Shown here: positions 15,732-23,073 of the stretch, piece after piece
Position numbering within the stretch: the first letter of the stretch is position 1
Layout of the letters: each line of letters opens with the position of its first letter
Assembly: GCA_046292445.1 (NCBI GenBank)
Contig: JBKBQT010000032.1
Coordinates: forward strand, 1 to 24,078
DNA: 24,078 nt
Reading direction: 5' to 3'
DNA from: CALIZF01 sp046292445
GTDB taxonomy: Bacteria > Pseudomonadota > Alphaproteobacteria > Rhodobacterales > Rhodobacteraceae
Program-made: the position numbers and the translations under genes
The notes under the pieces: generated by a model
Database searches by the model: none
The model's input: only the letters and a program-made list of their open reading frames with translations
What the model was told of the DNA's origin: nothing

Positions 15732-16573
15732 CCGAGACCGCCGCAGCGGCCCTGCGCGCGGCCACGGCGCGGCTCGCGGCCGCCGGGGTGCCGGGGCCGG
15801 CGCGCGATGCGCGGGCGCTCTTGGCCCATGCGCTCGGGCTCGATCCGGGGCGGCTGGCGCTGCATCTCGATGCGCCGCTGGGCCCGGCCGCCGGCGCGTT
15901 CGAGGCCGCCGTCGCGGCGCGGGCAAGGCGCCAGCCGGTCGCGCAGATCATCGGGCGCCGGGCTTTCCGGGGGCGGGATTTCCGCGTGACGCCCGATGTG
16001 CTCGACCCACGCCCCGAGACCGAGGCGCTGGTCGATGCCGCGCTCGCCGAACCCTTCGGCCATGTGCTCGACCTTGGCACCGGATCGGGCGCGATCCTGC
16101 TGACGCTGCTGGCCGAACGGCCGGCGGCGCGGGGCTTGGGCACCGACCTGTCGGCGGCGGCGCTGGCGGTGGCGGCGGGGAATGCCGCCGCGCTCGGCGT
16201 CGCGGATCGGGCACGCTTCGTGCAGGCCGACTGGCTGGCGGGCATCACGGGCCGGTTCGATCTGATCCTGTCCAACCCGCCCTATATCGCGGCCGGCGAG
16301 ATGCCCGGCCTCGCCCCCGAGGTCCGCGACTGGGAGCCGCATCTCGCGCTGACCCCCGGGGGCGACGGCCTTGGCGCCTACCGGATCATCGCGGCCCAGG
16401 CGGGGGCGCATCTGCTGCCCGGCGGGCGGCTGCTGGTCGAGATCGGGGCGGCGCAGGGCGATGCGGTGCCGGCGATCCTGCGGGCAGCGGGGTGGCGGGC
16501 GATTTGCGTTCTGCCCGATCTCGACGGTCGTCCGCGCGTGGTGACGGCGCGCGCCGCCGGCGCGGCCGCGTGA
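15728..16573 (+). CDS. prmC: Release factor glutamine methyltransferase PrmC
   Basis: SAM-dependent enzyme that N5-methylates the glutamine of the GGQ motif in release factors, increasing termination efficiency. It has 281 residues. The N-terminal helical domain contains RPETEALVD (95-103). The Rossmann methyltransferase domain has DLGTGSGAI (115-123) for SAM and NPPY (183-186, SNPPYIAAG) for the target glutamine. Translation begins at GTG 15728 inside the prfA stop codon region (4-bp overlap), so enzyme and substrate are made from one message. The region after the stop holds a hairpin. Confidence 0.95.
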   Translation: MTETAAAALRAATARLAAAGVPGPARDARALLAHALGLDPGRLALHLDAPLGPAAGAFEAAVAARARRQPVAQIIGRRAFRGRDFRVTPDVLDPRPETEALVDAALAEPFGHVLDLGTGSGAILLTLLAERPAARGLGTDLSAAALAVAAGNAAALGVADRARFVQADWLAGITGRFDLILSNPPYIAAGEMPGLAPEVRDWEPHLALTPGGDGLGAYRIIAAQAGAHLLPGGRLLVEIGAAQGDAVPAILRAAGWRAICVLPDLDGRPRVVTARAAGAAA

Positions 16574-16808
16574 CCGCCGTGCATCGGGCAGGCGCATTCT
16601 GCCCCCGATTGTGGTCGCAGGCGCCGGCGGGGGCCAGAATCCGCTTGCTCCGAGGCGCCATGCGTGCTTTGACCCGCACAGTGGCAGCGCGGGGTGCGCC
16701 CGGCGCCGCTGCGGTCAAGCCGGACAGTGCTTACACGCCCGGACCCTTACGCGCGGCTTTGCCCGTGGCGTTCGGTCGCTCCTGACCAAAACTGGAAAAA
16801 CAGGTCTC
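16574..16808 (+). other. Gap between prmC and the DUF4167 gene
   Basis: These 235 bp contain no supported gene. Apart from the hairpin at 16583-16609, the main sites are a TTGACC box (16669-16674) without a convincing -10 partner, and an A-rich stretch (16788-16801) just before the DUF4167 start. A promoter for the DUF4167 gene is expected but could not be placed. Confidence 0.4.
16583..16609 (+). terminator. Possible hairpin terminator after prmC
   Basis: GGGCAG (16586-16591) pairs with CTGCCC (16599-16604) across a 7-nt loop. The stem extends by ATC/GAT over a two-C bulge to 16609. It is followed by TGTGG, not a U-tract, so a weak or attenuating terminator is the most that can be claimed. 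Confidence 0.3.
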
Positions 16809-17780
16809 ATGCGCTCCTCGAAGTCACGTTCGCGTTCCAAGCAGAACCGCCCGCGCCCGATCGGCAACATCGTCAACCGCGTGTTCGACAGTTCGGGCCC
16901 GGAGGGCAAGGTGCGCGGCACGCCGCAGCAGATCATCGAGAAATACCAGCTGCTCGCCCGCGACGCGCAACTGTCCAACGACCGGGTGGCGGCCGAGAAT
17001 TTCCTCCAGCACGCCGAGCACTATACGCGCATGCTCGCCGAGGCGCAGCGCGAGCTTGCGGCCGAGCAGGAGGCGCGGCGCGTCCAGCCCGGGCAGGGCG
17101 GCAACGGCGCCTATTCCCATTCCAACGGCGACCGGCAATCCGACCGCCCTTCGGACCGGCAATCCGACCGCCCGTCCGACCGCCCGTCCGACCGGGGCAA
17201 CGACCGGCCCGAGCGGTTCGATCGCGCCGACCGGCCGGATCGGGCCGAGCGTCAGGACCGGCCCGAGCGCCCGGATCGCCCCGAGCGCGCGGATCGGCCC
17301 GAGCGCGGCGAGCGATCGGACCGTGGACAGCCGCGGGGCGATGTGCCGCGCCAGGACCGGGGCGAGCCGCGCGACCGCGGGCCGAGCGGGTTCGTTCCCG
17401 TCTTTCCGTTCGACGATGCGGGCGACGACCGCGAAAGCAGCCTCGTCGAAACCCCGGAAATGCGGGCCGAACAGCCGGCCCCGCGCAACGATCCCCCCGC
17501 CGACCCGCAGAAGCAGCGCCTTGCCGCGAGCCGTGCCGATGCCCCGCGCGGGCGCCGCCCCGATGCCGCACCGCCGCGCCCTGCCGCCGCCCCGCCCGCG
17601 GCAGGGCCGGAGGCCGAGGACCGGCCCGCCCCGGCCGATCAGGCGCGCGTGGCCGATCCTGCGGGCAGCGCCAAGCCGCGCAAGCCCCGCGCCCCGCGCA
17701 AACCCCGGGCCGCGGCTGCGGGTGATGGACCGCCGGACGCGGACAGCGGGGCCAAATCCGGCGCCGACGCCGCCGAGTGA
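16809..17780 (+). CDS. DUF4167 domain protein with long charged repeat tail
   Basis: A 323-residue protein of unknown function. The conserved domain is the first 80 or so residues: a basic start (MRSSKSRSRSKQNRPRP), then RVFDSSGPEGKVRGTPQQI, YQLLARDAQLSNDRVAAEN and FLQHAEHYTRMLAE, helical and typical of alphaproteobacterial DUF4167. The rest looks disordered. Residues 108-172 hold 20 Asp/Glu-Arg dipeptides separated mostly by Pro, Ser or Ala; GFVPVFPFDD (194-203) is the only hydrophobic patch; the tail ends in KPRKPRAPRKPRA. Basic and RD-type sequence suggests RNA binding, but this is inference. ATG at 16809 is chosen because the conserved domain starts there; the SD is weak. It is convergent with rsmA. 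Confidence 0.85.
   Translation: MRSSKSRSRSKQNRPRPIGNIVNRVFDSSGPEGKVRGTPQQIIEKYQLLARDAQLSNDRVAAENFLQHAEHYTRMLAEAQRELAAEQEARRVQPGQGGNGAYSHSNGDRQSDRPSDRQSDRPSDRPSDRGNDRPERFDRADRPDRAERQDRPERPDRPERADRPERGERSDRGQPRGDVPRQDRGEPRDRGPSGFVPVFPFDDAGDDRESSLVETPEMRAEQPAPRNDPPADPQKQRLAASRADAPRGRRPDAAPPRPAAAPPAAGPEAEDRPAPADQARVADPAGSAKPRKPRAPRKPRAAAAGDGPPDADSGAKSGADAAE
17130..17194 (+). repeat. In-frame tandem repeats in the DUF4167 gene
   Basis: GACCGGCAATCCGACCGCCC occurs at 17130-17149 and again at 17154-17173, a 24-bp period. It runs into 12-bp units of the form (A/G)TCCGACCGCCC up to 17194. All periods are multiples of three and encode SDRP/SDRQ-type tetrapeptides, so copy number can change without a frameshift. 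Confidence 0.8.
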
Positions 17781-17819
17781 CGGCGCGCGGCGAAGCGGTG
17801 GCGGGCGTAGGCGCCGTCA
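17778..17819. terminator. Inverted repeat joining the stop codons of DUF4167 gene and rsmA
   Basis: TGACGGCGC (17778-17786) and GCGCCGTCA (17811-17819) are perfect 9-bp arms around a 24-nt loop. The left arm begins with the stop codon of the DUF4167 gene and the right arm ends with that of rsmA. No U-tract is present. Probably a bidirectional transcript end or 3'-end stabiliser. Confidence 0.45.
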
Positions 17820-18674
17820 GCGCGGCCGGGCGGGCCCGTCGTCAAGGGCGCGCGCGATGGCACAGAAACCGTCGAGCCCGATTTCCTCGGCCCGTGCCGT
17901 CGGCGTGACGCCTGCAGCCGCGAGCAGCGGCAGCGGATCGAGGCCGAGCGTCCGCAGGCTCGCGCGCAGCATCTTGCGCCGCTGGCCAAAGGCCGCTGCC
18001 GTCACCCGCGACAGGCTCGCCGCTGCGGCGGGAAACCGCGGGGCCGGCAGGGCGGCGAGGTGCACCACCGCCGAATGCACCTTGGGGGCCGGCACGAAGG
18101 CCTCGGGCGGGAGCGTCAGGACGATCCGCGCCGATGTGCGCCATTGCGCGAGGATCGACAGCCGCCCGTAGGCGCCCGATCCCGGCTGCGCGACGATCCG
18201 CTCGGCCACTTCCTTCTGGAACATCAGGGTCAGGCTGTCCCAGAACGGCGGCCAGGCGGGCGGCGTGAGCCAGCGCACCAGCAGCTCGGTGCCCACATTG
18301 TAGGGCAGGTTGGCCACGACCTTGACCGGCGGCGCGAGCATGCCCGGATCGAAGTCGAGCGCATCGCCCGCCACCACCGTCAGCCGGCCCGGACAGGCGG
18401 CCGCGATCTCGGCCAGGGCGGGCAGGCAGCGCGGGTCCTTTTCCACCGCCACCACGCGCCGCGCCCCCTCGGCCAGCAGCCCCCGCGTAAGGCCCCCCGG
18501 CCCCGGCCCGATCTCGAGCACGTCATGCCCCGACAGATCCCCCGCCGCCCGCGCGATCCGCGCCGTGAGGTTGAGATCCAGCAGGAAATTCTGCCCGAGG
18601 CTCTTGCGCGCATCGAGGCCATGCGCCGCGATCACCGCGCGCAGCGGCGGCAGGGCGGCCAGCGCCGCGGTCAT
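17817..18674 (-). CDS. rsmA: 16S rRNA (adenine1518/1519-N6)-dimethyltransferase RsmA (KsgA)
   Basis: SAM-dependent enzyme that dimethylates two adjacent adenines of 16S rRNA helix 45 late in small-subunit assembly; its loss gives kasugamycin resistance. It has 285 residues. KSLGQNFLLD (24-33) is the N-terminal family motif, LEIGPGPGGLT (53-63) binds SAM, and NLPYNV (122-127) is the catalytic motif IV. GQRRKMLRASL near residue 225 is the conserved C-terminal-domain element. The ATG overlaps the pdxA stop (ATGA, 18671-18674). It is the last gene of the lptG-lptD-surA-pdxA-rsmA cluster and converges on the DUF4167 gene. Confidence 0.96.
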   Translation of the reverse strand: MTAALAALPPLRAVIAAHGLDARKSLGQNFLLDLNLTARIARAAGDLSGHDVLEIGPGPGGLTRGLLAEGARRVVAVEKDPRCLPALAEIAAACPGRLTVVAGDALDFDPGMLAPPVKVVANLPYNVGTELLVRWLTPPAWPPFWDSLTLMFQKEVAERIVAQPGSGAYGRLSILAQWRTSARIVLTLPPEAFVPAPKVHSAVVHLAALPAPRFPAAAASLSRVTAAAFGQRRKMLRASLRTLGLDPLPLLAAAGVTPTARAEEIGLDGFCAIARALDDGPARPR

Positions 18675-19660
18675 CGCGCCCCCGCCGGCCGGGCCGCGCG
18701 CGCCGCCGCCGTCTGCACCGCCAGCTCCAGCGCGGCGATGAGCGATGTCGGATCGGCGATACCGCGCCTGGCGATGTCGAAGGCGGTGCCATGGTCGGGC
18801 GAGGTGCGCACGAAGGGCAGGCCGAGCGTGACATTGACCCCGCCGGCGAAGTCGATCGTCTTGATCGGGATCAGCGCCTGGTCGTGATACATGCAGACCG
18901 CCGCGTCATAGCCGGCGCGGGCGGCCGGGTGGAACAGCGTGTCGGCCGGGCGCGGGCCGTCGAGGGCAAAGCCCTCGGCGCGCAGGCGGCCCAGCACCGG
19001 GGCGATCACCGTTTCCTCCTCATGCCCCATCGCGCCGCCCTCGCCGGCATGGGGGTTGAGGCCGGCGACCGCGATGCGCGGCGCGGTCAGGCCGAAGTCG
19101 CGGATGAGCGCGGCGCGGGTGATGCGCAGCACGCCCTCGAGCCGGTCGGGCGTGACCGCGGCGGGCACGGCGGACAGCGGAATGTGGATCGTCGCCGGCA
19201 CGACGCGCAGCGCCGCGCAGGCGAGCATCATCACCACCCTGTCCACCCCCGCCAGCGCCGCGAGGTATTCCGTATGGCCGGGATAGGCAAAACCGGCGCC
19301 GTCGATCAGCGCCTTCTTGTGGATCGGCAGCGTGCAGAGCGCCCCCGCCGCGCCCGCCTGCACGAGGCCGACGCCCCGCGCGATCACGTCGATCACCGCC
19401 TGCGCATTGGCCGGCGCGGGTCGGCCGGGGATCGCCGGGGCCGGGAACGGATGGGACAGGACCGGCATCAGGGCGGCCGGCACGGCGCTCGCCTCGGCCG
19501 GGGTGCCGACTGCCGCCCAGGTGCCGGGCGGCAGATGCGCCGGATCGCCGATCCAGACGAAGGGCAGGTCGGGCCGGGCGCGGCGCGCGGCCAGCGCGAT
19601 TTCCGCGCCGATGCCCGCCGGCTCGCCGCAGGTGACGGCAACGGGCAGGGGCGCCGGCAT
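18671..19660 (-). CDS. pdxA: 4-hydroxythreonine-4-phosphate dehydrogenase PdxA
   Basis: NAD-dependent enzyme of the DXP-dependent vitamin B6 pathway; oxidises 4-phosphohydroxy-L-threonine to the amino-ketone that PdxJ condenses to pyridoxine phosphate. It has 329 residues, the standard length. TCGEPAGIGAE (10-20) is the family's opening motif. The divalent-metal ligands are His129 (YPGHTEYLA), His204 (LNPHAGEGG) and His259 (MYHDQALIP). TSPDHGTAFDIA (287-298) is also conserved. The open frame runs further upstream, but ATG 19660 is the start that fits the family, 11 bp after the surA stop. The end overlaps rsmA by 4 bp. Confidence 0.95.
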   Translation of the reverse strand: MPAPLPVAVTCGEPAGIGAEIALAARRARPDLPFVWIGDPAHLPPGTWAAVGTPAEASAVPAALMPVLSHPFPAPAIPGRPAPANAQAVIDVIARGVGLVQAGAAGALCTLPIHKKALIDGAGFAYPGHTEYLAALAGVDRVVMMLACAALRVVPATIHIPLSAVPAAVTPDRLEGVLRITRAALIRDFGLTAPRIAVAGLNPHAGEGGAMGHEEETVIAPVLGRLRAEGFALDGPRPADTLFHPAARAGYDAAVCMYHDQALIPIKTIDFAGGVNVTLGLPFVRTSPDHGTAFDIARRGIADPTSLIAALELAVQTAAARAARPAGAR

Positions 19661-19671
19661 GTCCCGCGCGG

Positions 19672-20871
19672 TCAGCGCCGGATATCCGCGGCGGCGCGAA
19701 GCTCGGCCAGCCAAATGCGCGCATGCCCTTCGAGCCGCTCGAGGATGATCCGTTCGCGCACCGCCTCGCGCGAAGGGGGAAGGCCGCTTTCGAGCCGCCG
19801 CTCGCAGAGCATCAGGAACACCGTATTGCCCCCGCGCACCAGCCGCGTAGAGGCCTCGCCGACATCGAGCCTTGCAAGCTCGGCCGCGATCTCGGCCGGG
19901 GTCGCGCTCAGCAGGCGCCGCTCGACCGCAACGCGGTCCGCGCCGCCCTGCGTCAGGCCCCAGAGGTCGCCGCAGCGGTCGGCGCCTGCCCGCAGCCGCG
20001 CCGCCTCGGCGAGCGCCTGCGGCGTGCCTGCGCCGGGGATCAGCACGCTGGCATATTCCACCGTCGTCGCCCGCGGCGTGATCGCCGGCAGCGGCTGCGT
20101 GCCGCGCAGCAGATAGATCGCCACGCCGTCCGCCACCGCCACCGGCGGCGAGACCTGGCCGGGCCGCAGCCCTGACAGCGCCGCGACCACCTGGGACGGC
20201 AGATAGGGCAGCGGCACCCAGTCGATGCGCCCGCCCTCGGCCGCCGATGCGGCGAGCGAGCGGTCGCGCGCGGCGGCAGCAAAGGCCGCCTCGCCCCGCA
20301 GCGACTGCGACAGGCGCAGCGCCTCGGCGTTGCGCCCGGCCGGCAGGACGATCTCCGACAGCAGAACCCGCGTCGTCGGCATCCGCTGGATCTCGAGCGT
20401 GAGCGCCCGGTCGATATCGGCATCGAGCACGTTCTGCAGCCGCGGGACGAACCGCGCGCGCACCAGTTCGCGCCACAGAAGCCCGGCATCGACGAAATCG
20501 CGGAACGTCGCCGCCGCAACCCCGTTCTGTTCGAGGATCGCGATGAATTCGTCCGCGCTCAGGTTCGCGCGGCCGGCGAATTCCTCCATCCCCGCGCGGA
20601 GTTGCTCGGGGGCAAGCCGCACGCCGGCCCGGCGGGCCGCGTTCTGGCGCAGCCGGTCGTCGATGAGCGTCGTTTCTGCCTCGCGCGCCAGATCGCCCTG
20701 CACGCCGAGAAGCTGCAGGAACCGCGCGCGCTGCTCGAGCTCGTATCCGGTGATCACCGCCTCGTCCACGCGGATGCGGGCGCCGAAGGTCTGGGCGGCG
20801 GCGGACAAGGGCGCGGCGGCGGCCATGGCGGCCAGCAGCAGGGCGGCGAGCGAAAGGGTCAGGCGTATCAT
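19672..20871 (-). CDS. surA: SurA-type periplasmic chaperone / peptidylprolyl isomerase
   Basis: Periplasmic chaperone for outer-membrane proteins, with parvulin-like prolyl isomerase domains. It has 399 residues from the chosen start. A signal peptide (about 1-26, ending SAAAQ) is followed by the SurA N-terminal helical region. A parvulin domain lies at about 169-258, with EGGRIDWVPLPYLP (212-225) and LRPGQVSPPVAVADGVAIYL (235-254). The region after it is a second, poorly conserved parvulin-like stretch. ATG at 20871 precedes the signal peptide; a GTG at 20937 would put 22 odd residues before it. The SD is weak, and the gap to lptD is 75 bp. Sequence divergence from E. coli SurA is typical for this class; cluster position supports the name. 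Confidence 0.85.
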   Translation of the reverse strand: MIRLTLSLAALLLAAMAAAAPLSAAAQTFGARIRVDEAVITGYELEQRARFLQLLGVQGDLAREAETTLIDDRLRQNAARRAGVRLAPEQLRAGMEEFAGRANLSADEFIAILEQNGVAAATFRDFVDAGLLWRELVRARFVPRLQNVLDADIDRALTLEIQRMPTTRVLLSEIVLPAGRNAEALRLSQSLRGEAAFAAAARDRSLAASAAEGGRIDWVPLPYLPSQVVAALSGLRPGQVSPPVAVADGVAIYLLRGTQPLPAITPRATTVEYASVLIPGAGTPQALAEAARLRAGADRCGDLWGLTQGGADRVAVERRLLSATPAEIAAELARLDVGEASTRLVRGGNTVFLMLCERRLESGLPPSREAVRERIILERLEGHARIWLAELRAAADIRR

Positions 20872-20946
20872 CGGGCGTCCGTCATCCGGGCAGCGTTGCC
20901 CCGTCCTCGCACGGGGCGCATGGCCCGTCAACGGCACGCAGCCGGT

Positions 20947-23073
20947 TCAGCGGCGGCAGGCGCGCGCCGCGCCGCGGTCGCCGGGCGCCCCGCCAAAGCC
21001 CAGAAAGTCCACCGCAAGGCCGATATTGGTGCTTTCCCCCACGCTCGATGCCGCCGTGAAGCTGCGCGACAGCGACAGGTCAACCCGCAGGCATTCGTTG
21101 CGGAACTCGACGCCGACGGCGGCGGCGGTCGCGCGGTCGGCGGTGAAGTCATACCGCCCCGCGGCCCGGGCAGCCCAGCCCCTTGCGATGCGCCAGCGCG
21201 CATCGAGCGCGGCCTCGGCGGTGGCGGTCGGGCGGTTTTCGGCCGGATCGGCCTCGGCCCAGATCAGCGCGCTGGCCAGGCCGTAACGCGGCCGTTCCAC
21301 CGCCAGCCGCACCTCGGCCCGCGACACGCCGAGGCCGTCATCGACCAGCGCCCGCCCCTGCAGGTGCAGCCCGTCCGGCCCGTGCAGCCAGCCCGACACG
21401 AGCCAGTCCGACACGCTGCCGCCCAGCCCGCTTGCCTTCGTAAACGGCCCTGCGCCGTCGAGCCGGATGATCCGCCCCGCCAGCGCCCCCATGGACCAGC
21501 CGGTGGGTGCCTCGCGCGTCCACTGCAGCCCGAGGTTGACCCGCGTGCCCCCCTCGCGCCGGTCCGCGCCGGGAAAGCGGCTCAGGGCCAGAAGGTTGCC
21601 CTCGTCGAAAGCGACAAGGATGCTGTCCTCGTTCGGCACCCGCCCTGCCGCCGCGGTTCCGGTCCAGGCCAGTTGCGCGACGGGTTCGAGCACCTCGCGC
21701 GCGCCTGCCGCCGTGGTGCGCGCCAGCGGCCAGCGCAGCGTGACGCTCGCCGAGGGCGTCAGCAGGGTGACCGGCGCGGGATAGGCGCTGTCCTGCATCA
21801 CGCGGTAGACGTCCCCCGCAAGGCCCGCGCCTGCCGTCACGATCACCCCGCCCGCCAGCCGCCAGTCGCGCCGCCAGTCGGCGCGCAGGCCGAGGCGGAT
21901 CACGTCGCGCCCGATGGCATCCGCGCCCGAGGCGCGGAAATGGCCGTGCAGATCGGCCGCCACATCGAAGCGCCCGCCGATCCCGGCTCGAAGCGCATCG
22001 CCGTCGATCCGCCGCCGCAGCACCGCATCGGCAGCGAGCGCGGGCAGCGTCGCGTTGTCCTCGCCCGGGCGCAGCGACGAGAACAGCGTGATCCGCGCGG
22101 CGGCGAGCCGGTCGCGCCGGATCCGCTCGATCTCGATGCGGCTTTCCAGCCGGTCCTTGGCCGAGATGCCGTAGTCGGACAGATAGGTCCGGTCGCTCAC
22201 CCCCTCGAGGCGGAAGCGCAGGCGGGTGTCGCGGGGCAACGCGAAATCCCCGGTCATCGCCAGATGCCCGCGCAGCCCCGGGGCGAGCCGGTCGGTCGTT
22301 CCCGCGCCCTCGAAGGTCAGCCGCCCGGTGCGGAACGCCTGCCGGTAGCGAAAGCCGAGGGAGGCCGATCCGGCCGTCGAGGCAAAGGGGATCAGCGTGA
22401 CATCGCGGCTCGGCCCGAGGCGGATGAAATAGGGCACTTCGATCCCGGTGCCGACCGCCGATGTGCTCAGCAGGCGCGGCATCAGGAACCCGGTCGCACG
22501 GGTCAGCGTCGGGTCGGGCATGCGCAGGCGCGGCAGCCAGAACACCGGCAATCCCGCAAGGCGGAACTGCGCGTCGTCGAAATAGAGCTGCCGTTCAACC
22601 GCGTCATGCACGACGCGCCGGGCGCGGATTTCCCACAGGGGCGTCTCGCCCGTCTCGCAGACGCGGCACGACGATGCGACGGCGCGGCTCAGCCGCGTGT
22701 AGCGCCCGCCGATGCGCGCGATCTCGTTGGCCGCCATCTGGAGCTGCCGGTCGAGCACGAGGCGCGCGGACCGCAGCAGACCCTCGGTCAGATCGGCCGA
22801 CAGCGACGCGCTGTCCGCGATCAGCACATTCCCCGCGCCGTCGGTCAGCGTCACCGGCCCGTCGAGCGTCAGCGCATCGGCCCCTCGGTCGTAGACGATC
22901 CGCGCGGCCGTCAGCCGCCGCCCTTCATAGAGGACCTCGACATTGCCCGTCGCCACGAGGCGCCGGTTGCCGTCGATCGACACGCTGTCGGCCACGAGCG
23001 TGGCCGGCGCCTGCGCCCCTGCGGGCAGCGCCAGCAGGAGCGCAAGCCCGAGCGCGGCGAGCAGGCAGCGCAT
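20947..23073 (-). CDS. lptD: LPS-assembly protein LptD
   Basis: Outer-membrane beta-barrel that inserts lipopolysaccharide into the outer leaflet together with LptE. It has 708 residues. A signal peptide covers about 1-20 (MRCLLAALGLALLLALPAGA). The periplasmic OstA/LptA-like jellyroll runs from about 25 to 130, with ADSVSIDGNRRLVATGNVEV. Then comes the conserved SSCRVCETGETPLWEIRA (134-151), and the long barrel domain rich in alternating polar and hydrophobic strands ends near the C terminus. Cysteines 136 and 139, one in NECLRVDL and one four residues from the end region, are candidates for the disulfides the family needs. ATG 23073 overlaps the lptG stop by one base (TGATG); a longer frame upstream lies inside lptG and is rejected. 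Confidence 0.95.
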   Translation of the reverse strand: MRCLLAALGLALLLALPAGAQAPATLVADSVSIDGNRRLVATGNVEVLYEGRRLTAARIVYDRGADALTLDGPVTLTDGAGNVLIADSASLSADLTEGLLRSARLVLDRQLQMAANEIARIGGRYTRLSRAVASSCRVCETGETPLWEIRARRVVHDAVERQLYFDDAQFRLAGLPVFWLPRLRMPDPTLTRATGFLMPRLLSTSAVGTGIEVPYFIRLGPSRDVTLIPFASTAGSASLGFRYRQAFRTGRLTFEGAGTTDRLAPGLRGHLAMTGDFALPRDTRLRFRLEGVSDRTYLSDYGISAKDRLESRIEIERIRRDRLAAARITLFSSLRPGEDNATLPALAADAVLRRRIDGDALRAGIGGRFDVAADLHGHFRASGADAIGRDVIRLGLRADWRRDWRLAGGVIVTAGAGLAGDVYRVMQDSAYPAPVTLLTPSASVTLRWPLARTTAAGAREVLEPVAQLAWTGTAAAGRVPNEDSILVAFDEGNLLALSRFPGADRREGGTRVNLGLQWTREAPTGWSMGALAGRIIRLDGAGPFTKASGLGGSVSDWLVSGWLHGPDGLHLQGRALVDDGLGVSRAEVRLAVERPRYGLASALIWAEADPAENRPTATAEAALDARWRIARGWAARAAGRYDFTADRATAAAVGVEFRNECLRVDLSLSRSFTAASSVGESTNIGLAVDFLGFGGAPGDRGAARACRR

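Noticed and set aside
17130..17194. Short direct repeats that could suggest a CRISPR array
   Set aside because: Units are 12-24 bp, contiguous without spacers, and in frame within a protein-coding gene.
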